A DNA stretch of 64,000 bases from Purshia tridentata. Taxonomy: Eukaryota; Streptophyta; Magnoliopsida; Rosales; Rosaceae. Made by a program: the position numbers and the translations under genes. This document shows positions 35,905 to 46,110 of this stretch, one piece after another (the first letter of the stretch is position 1; every line of letters starts with the position of its first letter). The DNA lies in assembly GCA_003254885.1 (NCBI GenBank), contig QANT01002310.1, forward strand, positions 27,100-91,099, given 5' to 3'. The notes under the pieces are model-generated. The model was not told where the DNA came from and did not search any database. It saw only the letters and a list, made by a program, of their open reading frames with translations.

Positions 35905-37518
35905 ATGAATGTACCAAGCTCTGCACTCCTACTCTTCATTGTCTCTGTCCTTTCGTTTTCAGTATCATGGACAACTTCAGATCAAGTTCTCACTGACTTC
36001 CTCCAATGCCTTCCAAGACAATATTCTGAGTCAGCCCAACAAATCTCTGAAGCCATTTATACCCCTCAAAATACCACTTTTCAATCTGCTGTGTTGGCAT
36101 ATATTAAAAACCGCAGATATTCCACAGCTACAACTCCAAAACCTTTGGCTATTGTAGCAGCCAAGCATGAATCCCATGTCCAATCCACTGTGATATGTGC
36201 AAAACAACATGGGCTGCACATTAGAATCCGAAGTGGTGGTCATGACTATGAGGGTCTATCATATGTATCAGATGCCCCCTTTGTCATTCTTGACATGTTC
36301 AATCTTCGGTCCATTGACATTAATGTCACAAATGAGAGCGCTTGGGTTCAGTCCGGGGCTACTGTTGGTGAACTTTATTATAAAATTGCAGAGACAAGTA
36401 AGGTTCATGGGTTTTCAGCTGCAGCTTGTCCAACTGTTGGTATTGGGGGCCACTTTAGTGGTGGTGGGTATGGGCCCCTGATGAGAAAATATGGGCTTAC
36501 AGTGGATAATATTGTAGATGCTAAACTAGTTAATGTGAATGGTACAATTCTTGATAGAAAATCTATGGGAGAAGACCTCTTTTGGGCCATTAGAGGAGGT
36601 GGGGGAGCAAGCTTTGGAGTCATTCTTTCATGGAAGATCAAATTGCTTCCAGTTCCAGCCAATGTGACCGTATTCGATGTTAAAAGGACCTTGGAAGAAG
36701 GTGCCATAGATGTCACTCATCGGTGGCAATACGTGGCACCTAGGCTGCCTAATGACATATTCATCAGAGTAATTTCGCGAGTCAAGAATTATACTGACAC
36801 TACATCAAAACAGGGAATAGGCAACAAGAAGACCGTGGAAGTATCATTTGTTGGTCAGTTTTTGGGACAAACTGACCAGCTTCTTTCATTGATGAATGAC
36901 AGTTTTCCTGAACTGGGCTTAAGGCGAAAAGACTGCTTTGCAATGAGTTGGGTAGAGTCCACTCTATTTTGGGCTGACTACCCAATTGGGACTCCCATAG
37001 ATGTTCTACTTAACAGGCCCAAAGGCCCAGAAAATTTCTTCAAAGGCAAGTCTGACTATGTGAAAGAGCCAATCCCAAAAGAAGGAATAGAATCAATATG
37101 GCAGGTGATGATTCAGAAAGACAAAGTGTTGATGCAATGGAATGCTTATGGTGGAAGAATAAGTGAGATTGGTGAGTCAGCAACTCCATTTCCTCACAGA
37201 GCTGGAAACCTGTATTCGATTCAGTACATGGGGTATTGGTTTGAAGATGGGGAAGAGACTACCAAGCAATACCTTGACTTCATAAGAAAAATGTATGAAG
37301 CAATGACTCCATTTGTGTCCAAGACCCCAAGAGAGGCCTTCCAAAACTACAGGGATCTTGACATTGGTGCCAGTCTGCATAATCAAACTAGCTTTGCAAT
37401 TGCTAGATTATATGGGAGCAAGTATTTTAAGGGTAATTTTGAAAGACTAGTACATGTGAAAACTGTGGTTGATCCTCAGAATTTTTTTAGGAATGAACAG
37501 AGTATACCACCCCTTTAG
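35905..37518 (+). CDS. BBE-like secreted FAD-linked oxidoreductase (array member 2)
   Basis: Single exon, 537 residues from the ATG at 35905. That start places the hydrophobic signal peptide (SSALLLFIVSVLSFSV) at the N-terminus and fits the TATA box; an in-frame ATG at 35854 would add 17 hydrophilic residues before it. Flavin-linking His113 and Cys175 are present, with the loop SAAACPTVGIGG, and Cys+3 is Val178, predicting an oxidase. It differs from member 1 at the active-site KxQ, which reads YSIQY, so the Lys is lost. Mid-region insert TTSKQGIGNKK. Its closest relative in the window is the broken member 3, including the hallmark ADYPIGT/ADYPVGT and NRPKGPENFF/NKPKGPAVFF stretches, so the two are tandem duplicates. 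Confidence 0.92.
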   Translation: MNVPSSALLLFIVSVLSFSVSWTTSDQVLTDFLQCLPRQYSESAQQISEAIYTPQNTTFQSAVLAYIKNRRYSTATTPKPLAIVAAKHESHVQSTVICAKQHGLHIRIRSGGHDYEGLSYVSDAPFVILDMFNLRSIDINVTNESAWVQSGATVGELYYKIAETSKVHGFSAAACPTVGIGGHFSGGGYGPLMRKYGLTVDNIVDAKLVNVNGTILDRKSMGEDLFWAIRGGGGASFGVILSWKIKLLPVPANVTVFDVKRTLEEGAIDVTHRWQYVAPRLPNDIFIRVISRVKNYTDTTSKQGIGNKKTVEVSFVGQFLGQTDQLLSLMNDSFPELGLRRKDCFAMSWVESTLFWADYPIGTPIDVLLNRPKGPENFFKGKSDYVKEPIPKEGIESIWQVMIQKDKVLMQWNAYGGRISEIGESATPFPHRAGNLYSIQYMGYWFEDGEETTKQYLDFIRKMYEAMTPFVSKTPREAFQNYRDLDIGASLHNQTSFAIARLYGSKYFKGNFERLVHVKTVVDPQNFFRNEQSIPPL

Positions 37519-37925
37519 AATTTAGAGTTAGAGAGCGACATAAAATGTGGAATAATGTTTTTTCTTTTAAGAATATTGCTAATTCGAAGGAATGAATCAT
37601 GAATTCTTACAAATATTTGTGGAGAAATTTTAACACATATGAAATAATTTGAAGTTTTGAACAATCCAACCAATTTTTTTATTTTATAAAGACTTGAGGC
37701 TCTACATCTATACCTTGGTTTTTCTAATGCAACCTTGTGCGCATGCAAATCATCGGCATTTTCAAAATAAAAGAAAATCTTTGTAATTTTGCGATAAGGA
37801 GGAGGCAATGTATTACTTAATATTGATTATTGAGGGTTGTTTTTAAATAACTTAAAAATGATGATGAGTCATATGCTACATTATTTGAGAGTCTGAGACC
37901 CAAATTCCTTCATACACAATATTTA
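37519..37925. other. Spacer after BBE-like member 2
   Basis: No feature recognised. Confidence 0.5.
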
Positions 37926-38355
37926 AGAAAAAGAGTAAATAGTCATTTTGTTCCCCATATTATTATATTTGTGTCAATTTACTCCCCAGACTTTTAATTT
38001 GGAAAATTAAAAACTCTAACTTTTTTAATTTTTCCAATCAAGGACTATTCTGTTAATTTACACATTTTTATCCAAATTTATGTTTTTATAACACTATGTA
38101 TAAATCACCTAAAATCCCTTTTGAGGGCAAATTGGTCCTTTTTAGTTAATCTTATCATTTTTTACTCATGCACAATTTTTCCCTTTTTCATTTTTTGCTA
38201 AGTTTGGATAAAAAAATGTATAAATTGGCGAAAAGTCTTCAATTGGCAAAATTAAAAAATTCAGTATCCTTAATTTTCCAAATTAAAAGTTTAGGAAGTA
38301 AACTAATATAAGTGTAATAGTTTGAAGAGCAAAATGAATATTTACTTTTTTCAAA
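37926..38355. mobile_element. Foldback MITE, about 0.43 kb
   Basis: The left arm (37926 to about 38063) contains GAGTAAATAGTCATTTTG and CTTTTAATTTGGAAAATTAA. The right arm (about 38221-38355) carries their complements. Arms of about 135 bp are separated by about 160 bp. No ORF. A target duplication is not clear. Confidence 0.7.
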
Positions 38356-38792
38356 AATACATGATTCTTCTATCAGGTTAGATTTGTTGCCTAATAGCAA
38401 GGAATTATATTTTGAACATTTCCTCGAAATTTCCATTTTTTTGAGATCTGAAAATATTACCGAATAGAAATTTTGTTAAAAGTTTCTATTGTTTTAGTCA
38501 AAATTTCCAATGAAATCGAAATTTTCGAAATTTCTATATTTCATCAAAATTTTATCGAAATCCAAAATTTAATTTATTCTAATAAAATTGATCTCTAATA
38601 TTTATTTATTTTTTACAAAATATATTCGAAACATGAGTCAAACAGTGGAAATTAAATTTGGCAAGATATCCAATCATATCTTCTATATCTTTGAAATCTA
38701 TAGCTGTTTTGACCAAAAAGAAAAAAGAAATCTAAAACATGTTTCACTTTTTTGTCAACAAAATGTAAAAACCACTTTACGAAAATTCTTGG
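38356..38792. other. Spacer with short AAATTTC/GAAATTT repeats
   Basis: Low-complexity AT-rich sequence. It probably includes decayed retroelement DNA next to the gag remnant, but nothing is recognisable. Confidence 0.4.
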
Positions 38793-39377
38793 GTCGTCAC
38801 CAAGTTCTTCTAATATTTTTTCAGTAATATCATCATCATCAATTGGGGCATTAAGGAGAGCAAGTTCATCAGCACGAGCCTTGACACTTTGAAGGAACTC
38901 GGTGATGGTGAGAGATCCTTTGGTGAGGTTTTTGAGAGAGGCTTTTACTTGCTTGACACGGCCTCTGGTTGGCTTGGCATAAGTAGCAGCTAATATATTC
39001 CATGCTTCCTTAGAGGTAGTAGCACGAGCAACAAAGGGAATGATGGTGGGTGAGAGGGAAGAAATAAGAGCATTGAGTATAAGTTGGTCTTGACGAGTCC
39101 AAAAGAGGTAGGCTGGGTTGGGAGTAGTGGTGTTGTCGGTGGTTATGGTGGGGGTAGGACAGGGAATAGAGCCATCAATGTAGCCTAGGAGATCGTATCC
39201 TACGAAGAGGGTTTGAAATTGGAGTCTCCAAGAGATGTAATTGGTGGTGTTTAATTTTAGAGGTGCTTGGGCTGCAGTGTTGATAGTAAGGAGTTGACGG
39301 TCAGTGGTGCGAATGGTGTTTGTGTTTGCTGGTATGGTGGTGTTCACATTGGGTTGTGAGTGATTCATAGTGAACAC
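38793..39377 (-). pseudogene. Ty1/copia-type gag remnant
   Basis: The minus-strand frame from 39377 gives about 195 residues of plant copia-like Gag: LKLNTTNYISWRLQFQTLF, GYIDGSIPCP, ATTSKEAWNILAATYAKPTR and FLQSVKARADELALLNAPID. Homology ends near 38793, after which the frame reads unrelated sequence. Zinc knuckle, protease, integrase and reverse transcriptase are missing, so this is a 5' fragment. It lies just downstream of a primer-binding site (39421-39433). Confidence 0.8.
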
Positions 39378-39420
39378 GAGGGAGGAAAAAAAAAAAAAAA
39401 TTTTGGAGGAAAGTGTTTAA

Positions 39421-39433
39421 TGCTCTGATACCA
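39421..39433 (-). other. Retrotransposon primer-binding site (initiator tRNA-Met type)
   Basis: On the minus strand this reads TGGTATCAGAGCA, the standard plant copia primer site. On the plus strand it is followed at once by TGTAAAG, the expected LTR border. The LTR would extend rightwards into about 39434-39640, but its far end is not definable. Confidence 0.75.
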
Positions 39434-39720
39434 TGTAAAGAGATATAGAGATGATAATGCAAAGCCACAGCTTATTATTGATCAATCCGTTCCTTAAATA
39501 CAAGTTACAGCAGAGGTAACTAGCAGCTACAAACAAGGAGTAGGACTTGGTCAATCTATATCCAAGTGAACAAACTAAACAAACATTTGAAACTTAGAAA
39601 CAAGAATTCAAACCAATTCAAACCAGTCAAACTGATTTGATTTTATTCAAAAGAACATCATAACAGAATGATAGCTAATACACTGTACCAGTAAAACAAG
39701 TTCTGTGCTATAAAGTTCAC

Positions 39721-39728
39721 TATAAATA
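39721..39728 (+). promoter_or_regulatory. TATA box, BBE-like member 3 (broken gene)
   Basis: TATAAATA 53 bp upstream of the ATG at 39781. The promoter looks intact although the gene is not. Confidence 0.6.
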
Positions 39729-39869
39729 AGCCCAAGAAGTGAACAAGAGCCAAGAAATTGTAGTAGAAAAACATACAATATGAAGCTATCAAGCTCTGCA
39801 CTAATCTTGATTCTCTCTGTCCTTTCAATATTAGTAACATGGACAACTTCAGATCCACTTCTCACTAAC

Positions 39870-40881
39870 TGTTGGGATTGGTCCAGCCCATGAGGTTTAA
39901 TTGAAGATCTAGAATCTTCTACTTCTTTCTAGTTAGTGCAAGAGGTTTAATTGAAGATCTAGAATCTTCTACTTCTTTCTAGTTAGTGCAAGAGGTTTAA
40001 TTGAAGATCTAGAATCTTCTACTTCTTTCTAGTTAGTGCAAGAGGTTTAATTGAAGATCTAGAATCTTCTACTTCTTTCTAGTTAGTGCAAGAGGTTTAA
40101 TTGAAGATCTAGAATCTTCTACTTCTTTCTAGTTAGTGCAAGAGGTTTAATTGAAGATCTAGAATCTTCTACTTCTTTCTAGTTAGTGCAAGAGGTTTAA
40201 TTGAAGATCTAGAATCTTCTACTTCTTTCTAGTTAGTGCAAGAGGTTTAATTGAAGATCTAGAATCTTCTACTTCTTTCTAGTTAGTGCAAGTTGGCTAA
40301 AGTTCAAGAAGTTTGTAGAGAATTCTACAAGGCTTGGGTGGTGGACTTTTCTCCAAGTTTCTAGAAGGATCCAAGAGTTGGTGGACTTTTCTCCAAGTTG
40401 CTAGAAGGATCCATCCATGGCTATAAAAGGAGGATGAGGCTTGGCATTTAAGATCAAGCCATCAAGGCCTTCTCAGGGTCTTCAACTCAAGGTGTGAGAG
40501 GTCACTAAGGGAGTTGTGTGTGAGAGGGAAGGCAACTTAAGCAAGTTGTCTTCTCAAGGTCTTCAACTCAAGGTGTGAGAGTTCACTAAGGGAGTTGTGT
40601 GTGAGAGGGTAAGGCTTGGGTAGAGTAATCTTCTAAGTTGAGAGAGGGTGTACAAGGGGTGTATCCTATTGGGTACAAGGGCTCGGGTTTGGGATTAAAC
40701 TCTTGAGTGTAATTCTTGTACAAGGTTATTTCTCTCATGGTGAAGGAAACTCTTCGTGGACGTAGGCAGGATTTTGCCGAACCACGTTAAATTCTTGGTG
40801 CTCTCTTGTTTTCTTTTATTGGCTTGTGTATTTTATTCTTCCATCACATATTTGTCGTGGCGAGGGGATTTATTCCCATCA
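39870..40881 (+). mobile_element. Solo LTR, about 1.0 kb, inserted in BBE-like member 3
   Basis: It begins TGTTGGGATTGG, ends TTATTCCCATCA, and is flanked by a 5-bp duplication CTAAC (39865-39869 and 40882-40886). A TATA box (TATAAAA, 40422-40428) marks a probable U3/R boundary in sense orientation with the host gene. No internal retrotransposon region remains, so the element was reduced by LTR-LTR recombination. Besides the 50-bp array, it has a tandem duplication of about 40 bp near 40338-40418 (GGTGGACTTTTCTCCAAGTT twice) and one of about 90 bp near 40472-40615 (GGTCTTCAACTCAAGGTGTG twice). Confidence 0.9.
39892..40291 (+). repeat. Eight 50-bp tandem repeats within the solo LTR
   Basis: Unit starts GAGGTTTAATTGAAGATCTA at 39892, 39942, 39992, 40042, 40092, 40142, 40192 and 40242; the copies look identical. 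Each unit contains the small inverted pair GAAGAT...ATCTTC. Perfect identity implies recent expansion. Confidence 0.97.
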
Positions 40882-42371
40882 CTAACTTCCTCCAGTGCCT
40901 CCCAAAACAAGCTCCCACCTCCCCAATCTTTGAAGCCATCACCACCACGAAAACACCACATTTCAATCTGCATTACTAGCATACATTAGAAACAGCAGAT
41001 ATTCCACACCCAAAATACCAAAACCTCTGGCTATTGTAGCAGCCAAACATGAATCCCATGTCCAAGCAACTGTGATTTGTGCAAAGCAACATGGCTTGCA
41101 CATCAGACTCCGAAGTGGTGGCCATGACTTTGAGGGTCTATCATATGTCTCAGAGGTCCCTTTTCTCATTCTTGACATGTTCAATCTTCGGTCCATTGAC
41201 ATTAATGTCACTGATGAGAGCGCTTGGGTCGAGTCCGGAGCTACTGTTGGTGAACTATATTTTAAAATTGCTGAGAAAAGTAAGGTTCATGGGTTTTCAG
41301 CTTCAGCTTGTCCTAGTGTTGGTGCTGGGGGCCACTTTAGTGGTGGTGGGTATGGGCCCATGATGAGAAAATTTGGGCTTACAGTGGATAATATTGTAGA
41401 TGCTAAGCTGGTTAATGTCAATGGTACAATACTTGATAGAAAGTCCATGGGAGAAGACCTCTTTTGGGCCATTAGAGGAGGTGGTGGAGCAAGCTTTGGA
41501 GTCATTCTTTCATGGAAGATCAAGTTGCTTCCAGTTCCAGCCAATGTGACTGTGTTCAATGTTAAAAGGACCTTAGAACAAGGTGCTACAGATGTCATTT
41601 ATAGGTGGCAATTTGTAGCACCTAAGCTGCCCCAAGAAATTTTCATCAGAGCAATGTCGCAGGTCAAGAATACTGTTGAGGGCAACAAGACTGTGGAAGT
41701 GTCATTCATTGGTATGTTTTTGGGAAAAACTGACAAGCTTCTTGCATTGATGAATGGGAGTTTTCCTGAACTGGGTTTGCAGCAAAAAGATTGCTTTGAA
41801 ATGAGTTGGGTTGAATCCACTGTATTTTGGGCAGACTACCCAGTTGGAACTTCCATAAATGTTCTGCTCAACAAGCCCAAAGGCCCAGCAGTTTTCTTCA
41901 AAGCCAAGTCAGACTATGTGAAGCAACCAATTCCAAAAGCTGGAATAGAATCCATATGGCAGATGATGATCAAGATTGAGAATGTGTGGGTGCAGTGGAA
42001 CCCATATGGTGGAAGAATGCGTGAGATTGCTGAGTCAGCAACACCATTCCCTCACAGAAATGAAAACCTGTTTCTGATGCAGTACACTACATTTTGGGTG
42101 GAAGAGGAGACCACCAACAAGTACCTTGACCTCTCAAGAAAACTGTATGAAGGGATGACTCCATTTGTGTCCAAGAACCCAAGAGAGGCCTTCCAAAACT
42201 ACAGGGACCTTGACATTGGGGCCAATCTGCACCACCAGGACTAGCTTTCAAACTGCCAAAGTTTATGGAAGCAAGTATTTTAAAGGCAATTTTGATAGAT
42301 TGGTACGTGTTAAAACCGCGGTTGATTCTCAAAATTTTTTCAGGAATGAACAAAGTATCCCACCTCTTTAG

Positions 42372-42703
42372 AGAAAGAAAGAAAAAGGATGGGGAGCTCC
42401 AATTTGTTGAGAAATTTTCAGAGGAATAGCGATATAGGAGAGAAGCTTCCAATAAGTAACTCCCCTTGTAAGAACAATTAAGTTATTGCACCAAAAAAAT
42501 CAGCTTTTTGTAATGTCTTGCATCAGTTTTAGATGTAGGGTTCATAACTCCGGTGGTGGTAAGAAACACTTGTTTCTACACCCACGACAAGAGTCTTCTC
42601 TCGCTCTTCCTTCATCTGAATAAGAGAGAATGAAAGGATGCTCGTTAAATAGATAACTCTTATGTGAAAAAGTGAATTATGTTCCATTAAGAAATGTATC
42701 TAC
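42372..42703. other. Spacer after BBE-like member 3
   Basis: Nothing recognised. Confidence 0.4.
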
Positions 42704-43129
42704 ATTAAGGTTGGATTTTTGAATTTGGATTTGAAATTTATGCATTTGAAATCCATATAATTGAAATTCCTAAATTTGAAATTCTATTATTTGGATACAA
42801 ATTTTAAAGGCGAGAATTTCAAATTTAAATATATGATTAAGAATAAAAAATATAAGGTGACCAAAAAAATCGTCAGAAGGCGTTCGAAAAAGTCACTGGA
42901 GGGTGGCTAAAAAAGTTGTTGGAGGTGGCCAAAAAAGTTGTAGAAGATGGCCGGCAGACAATTGTGGCCAGAGGTGAGGGGGAGAGAGAGAGAGAGAGAA
43001 AGTGAGATGGTGGGATTTCAAATACCTAGATGGAGAAAGTATTTGAAATTCATGAATTTAGCCCTCTAAAATTCTTCTTGAATTTGAGCTCCTCAAATTC
43101 AAATCCCTCCTATCCAAACGAACCCTAAT
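42704..43129. mobile_element. Possible MITE with AATTTGAAATTC-rich arms
   Basis: The left end ATTAAGGTTGGATTTTTGAA and the right end, read on the minus strand as AATTAGGGTTCGTTTGGATA, are weakly inverted copies, and both arms are full of TTTGAAATTC-like words. An (AG)n run lies at 42982-42999. The borders are tentative. Confidence 0.35.
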
Positions 43130-43766
43130 TGTTTTTAAAAGTATGAATTTCATGAAAGGAAGATAATCTAGAATGAAAGTAATTTTCTTATGGAGAATTT
43201 TATTTTCATATCATTTTAACCATAAAATCCAAATATGTTAAATGCAAGGCAATTTAAACAAAAAAAAGTTTAAAAGTTCAGTGCAATTTACGCTCTTCAT
43301 TTTTCACTTTTGGTGAATTATTTATTTAATGTGCCATGTTCTATGGAAAAAATCTCTCAAATTTTGAGTGCCTTAATATCGAAACTCTAATGAAAATGAG
43401 ATAAAAAATGAGAAAAAGTTTGTGATTAGAGTTTGGTAAAATAAAATTGATAAAAAGAGATGAGGAAAAGAGCATTGTCCCAAAAAAATAATTAAAAATA
43501 ACGCTCTCCCTACTTTCTATAATCTCCCCTACAAAATCCAAAATTTTCTTTCCTTCTTTTTTTCTCAAAACAAAGATTTCTTATATTCCTGTCCTACAAT
43601 TAAGGCCAATTAATTCCTTAGATTTGCTTCAGACAAAAAAAAAATTCCTTAGATTTGCTATACAAATAGATCAATTGAACCGTTATTATATTGTCATCAA
43701 TTCATAATTACCATTTTAAATCGTATCTTGAATTCCTACCACAACCATGCATGTTTTTCATCCTCT
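43130..43766. other. Promoter-side spacer of BBE-like member 4
   Basis: AT-rich with A runs. Only a weak TTTAAAA box at about 43767, 53 bp before the ATG, is notable. Confidence 0.45.
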
Positions 43767-43819
43767 TTAAAAGGCACTAATATGTCATTAGAGATGAGAA
43801 ACAACATTCCACAAGAAAA

Positions 43820-45464
43820 ATGAACGCTTCAGAATATGCAACTCTCTCTGTGTTTTCAATCCTTGCTGTGATATCAGGGTCATTTATTGCAACTTCATCC
43901 TCAGTTGATGAAACCAAATTTCTTCAATGTCTTTCCAAACATTCTCAGCCCTCCAATCCTATCTCTGAATTCATTTACACCTCCAACAATGCCTCATTTT
44001 CCTCTGTTCTGCAGCAACATGTAAGAAACCTCAGATTTTTTACCCCCACTACTCCAAAACCGCTGCTAATTGTGGCGGCCAAGCATGAATCCCATGTCCA
44101 AGCTGCTGTTCTTTGTGCCAAAAGCCTTGGCTTGGAGATCAGAATAAGAAGTGGTGGCCATGATTATGAGGGCCTCTCTTATGTATCCACCAAACCCTTC
44201 ATTGTTCTTGACATGTTTGATCTAAGGTCTATCAATATCGATTTGGCTGATGAGAGTGCATGGGTTCAATCTGGGGCAACCACTGGTGAAATATATTATG
44301 GGATTTCTGTGAAAAGCAGAGTCCATGGCTTCCCTGCTGGTATTTGCACTACTCTTGGGGCAGGTGGACATTTCACAGGAGCTGGATATGGGAACCTGAT
44401 GAGAAAATATGGGCTCTCTGTGGATAACATTGTTGATGCACAAATAGTGGATGTGAAGGGTAGGGTCCTCAACAGAAAGTCCATGGGAGAAGATCTGTTT
44501 TGGGCCATTAGAGGAGGTGGGGCATCAAGTTTTGCTGTGGTTCTTGCTTGGAAGATCAAGTTGGTTCGGGTTCCAGAGACAGTGACAGTGTTTCAGGTTG
44601 AAAGGACATTGGAACAAGGTGCAACAGACATGGTTGTGCAGTGGCAACAAGTTGCTGATAAGATAGATGATGATCTGTGTTGGGATAAGTCCAGTCCATA
44701 CGGGAGATTTCTAGAAGGATCTAATCCATGTGACTTAATTGAAGATCTAGAATGATCTCTAATTCATGATGGATGGCTTGGTTCTANAGGTATCTTTTGT
44801 TGCCTTGTTTTTGGGGCAGACTGAAAGGCTTCTGAAGTTGATGAATCAAAGCTTTCCCCTATTAGGTTTGCTGAAAAAGGATTGCATTGAAATGAGTTGG
44901 GTTGAATCAACTGTGTTTTGGCTCAATCTCCCCAATGCAACATCCCCTGATGTTCTGCTCAATAGGATCCCCAAGGGACAAACATTTCTGAAGCGCAAAT
45001 CTGACTATGTGAAAGAACCAATTTCAAAGCCAGATTTGGAAGCTTTGTGGAAGGTGATGAAGGAAATTGGGGAAGTTGGAATGGTGTGGAATCCATATGG
45101 AGGGAGAATGAGTGAGATTTCACCAACAGAAATTCCATTTCCACATAGAGCAGGCAACAAGTTCTTGATTCAGTACTCAATTAACTGGAATGAGGGAGGG
45201 CTTACCAACAAGTACTTGAATTTGACCAGAAAACTTTATGAAGCAATGACTCCTCATGTATCCAAGAATCCAAGGGAGGCTTTTCTCAACTATAGGGACC
45301 TTGACATTGGTACCAATTCAAAGGGTGAATACAATGAATCCAAGGTTTATGGGATTAAGTACTTCAAGGATAATTTTGAGAGATTAGTACGTATTAAAAC
45401 CGAGGTCGATCCTGATAATTTCTTTAGGAATGAACAGAGTATTCCAACTCTTCCATCAAAGTAA
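43820..45464 (+). pseudogene. BBE-like array member 4, split by LTR fragment at an assembly N
   Basis: The 5' half (43820-44677) is open from the signal peptide (LSVFSILAVISGSFIA) to ADKIDDDL. The 3' half resumes at 44788 with VSFVALFLGQ and is open to the stop at 45462-45464. Between them lie 109 bp of LTR-like sequence and one N, and about 25-30 residues of coding sequence expected from paralogues are absent. His114 and Cys176 remain, but the flavin loop is unusual: CTTLGAGGHFTGAGYG instead of CPTVGVGGHFSGGGYG, giving Leu179 at Cys+3, the residue typical of dehydrogenases. WAIRGGGG also reads WAIRGGGA, and KxQ reads FLIQY. As assembled the gene is broken. A longer insertion collapsed at the N is likely. 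Confidence 0.85.
44678..44787 (+). mobile_element. LTR fragment of the same family as 39870-40881, ending at an N
   Basis: It starts TGTTGGGATAAGTCCAGTCC, matching the solo-LTR start TGTTGGGATTGGTCCAGCCC, and contains TTAATTGAAGATCTAGAAT once, plus CTAGAAGGATC and GGATGGCTTGG words. It stops at the unresolved base 44787, so its true length is unknown. Same orientation as the host gene. Confidence 0.8.
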
Positions 45465-46110
45465 TATAAAGGAGTAGCACAGGGAGCATAGGTTATGATT
45501 TTTAAAGTACATCAATAAGAAGTTAAAACAAAATTTTGTTGGGATTAGAGGATATTGAGCTTCCATTTCACTTATATTATTACAAATCCTTTTTCCCTTG
45601 TTTTCTTTTCTTTCTAAGTCTGTTTTATTATAATTTGGTACTAATCATTGAGTAGAATAACTTCTACACAGGCGAAGCCAATATAAAGGATCAAGAGAAT
45701 GCAATAAAGCCAACAGAAAAATGAAGCAGACAGCCAAACACTGGAAAAGGGTTTAGTTGGTTCTTCTATTAAATAAAGTTCACACGTACAAAAAATAAAA
45801 GCTTCATATTCAAATGGTGCTATCTATAGAAATCAATGATTTTGTATTGTTGTACAATAATTTACTTCATGACCCATGGCCAAATACACTATACAAGGCC
45901 TATCAGCCCAAGATGGGGAAAAAGAAGAAGGCTCACCAAGGCACTAACTGCCATAACAGAAAATTAAACAGCAAGTCACCAGACCAAACAAACGGCACCA
46001 GGAAACTAAAATACAAGCAGTCCACAAAAGCAACAACGTACAGCAAGGCTCCCTTAAACACACTTTTTTCTTGTTCTTCATTTCTTCTTTTGCCCAAACC
46101 CATCTAAACT
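45465..46110. other. Spacer between convergent BBE-like members 4 and 5
   Basis: Shared 3' flank. No feature recognised. Confidence 0.5.

Larger units (their letters stand above)
39781..42371 (+). pseudogene. BBE-like array member 3, broken by a solo LTR and two frameshifts
   Basis: The ATG and signal peptide (SSSALILILSVLSILVTW) run from 39781 to 39869, where a solo LTR (39870-40881) separates them from the rest. After it the frame resumes at FLQCLPKQ. A one-base loss within 40938-40960, relative to member 2, brings a stop at 40977. The body is then open (SGGHDFEG, ASACPSVGAGGHFSGGGYG, WAIRGGGG, NPYGG). An extra G near 42238 gives a stop at 42242, shortly before the true end at 42371 (NEQSIPPL). 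The usual HDYEG Tyr is Phe. A 390-codon internal frame (41072-42244) lacks signal peptide and N-terminal domain and is unlikely to be a functional gene. Confidence 0.9.

Noticed and set aside
38652-38792. Continuation of the gag frame below 38793
   Set aside because: The frame stays open by chance, but the Phe-rich residues no longer resemble Gag, so the remnant is ended at 38793.
39892-40291. Regular 50-bp repeats as a CRISPR-like array
   Set aside because: The units are head-to-tail with no unique spacers, and they lie inside an LTR in plant nuclear DNA.
41072-42244. 390-codon frame as a separate short BBE-like gene
   Set aside because: It is the middle of member 3, without signal peptide and N-terminal domain, ended by a one-base gain before the real C-terminus.
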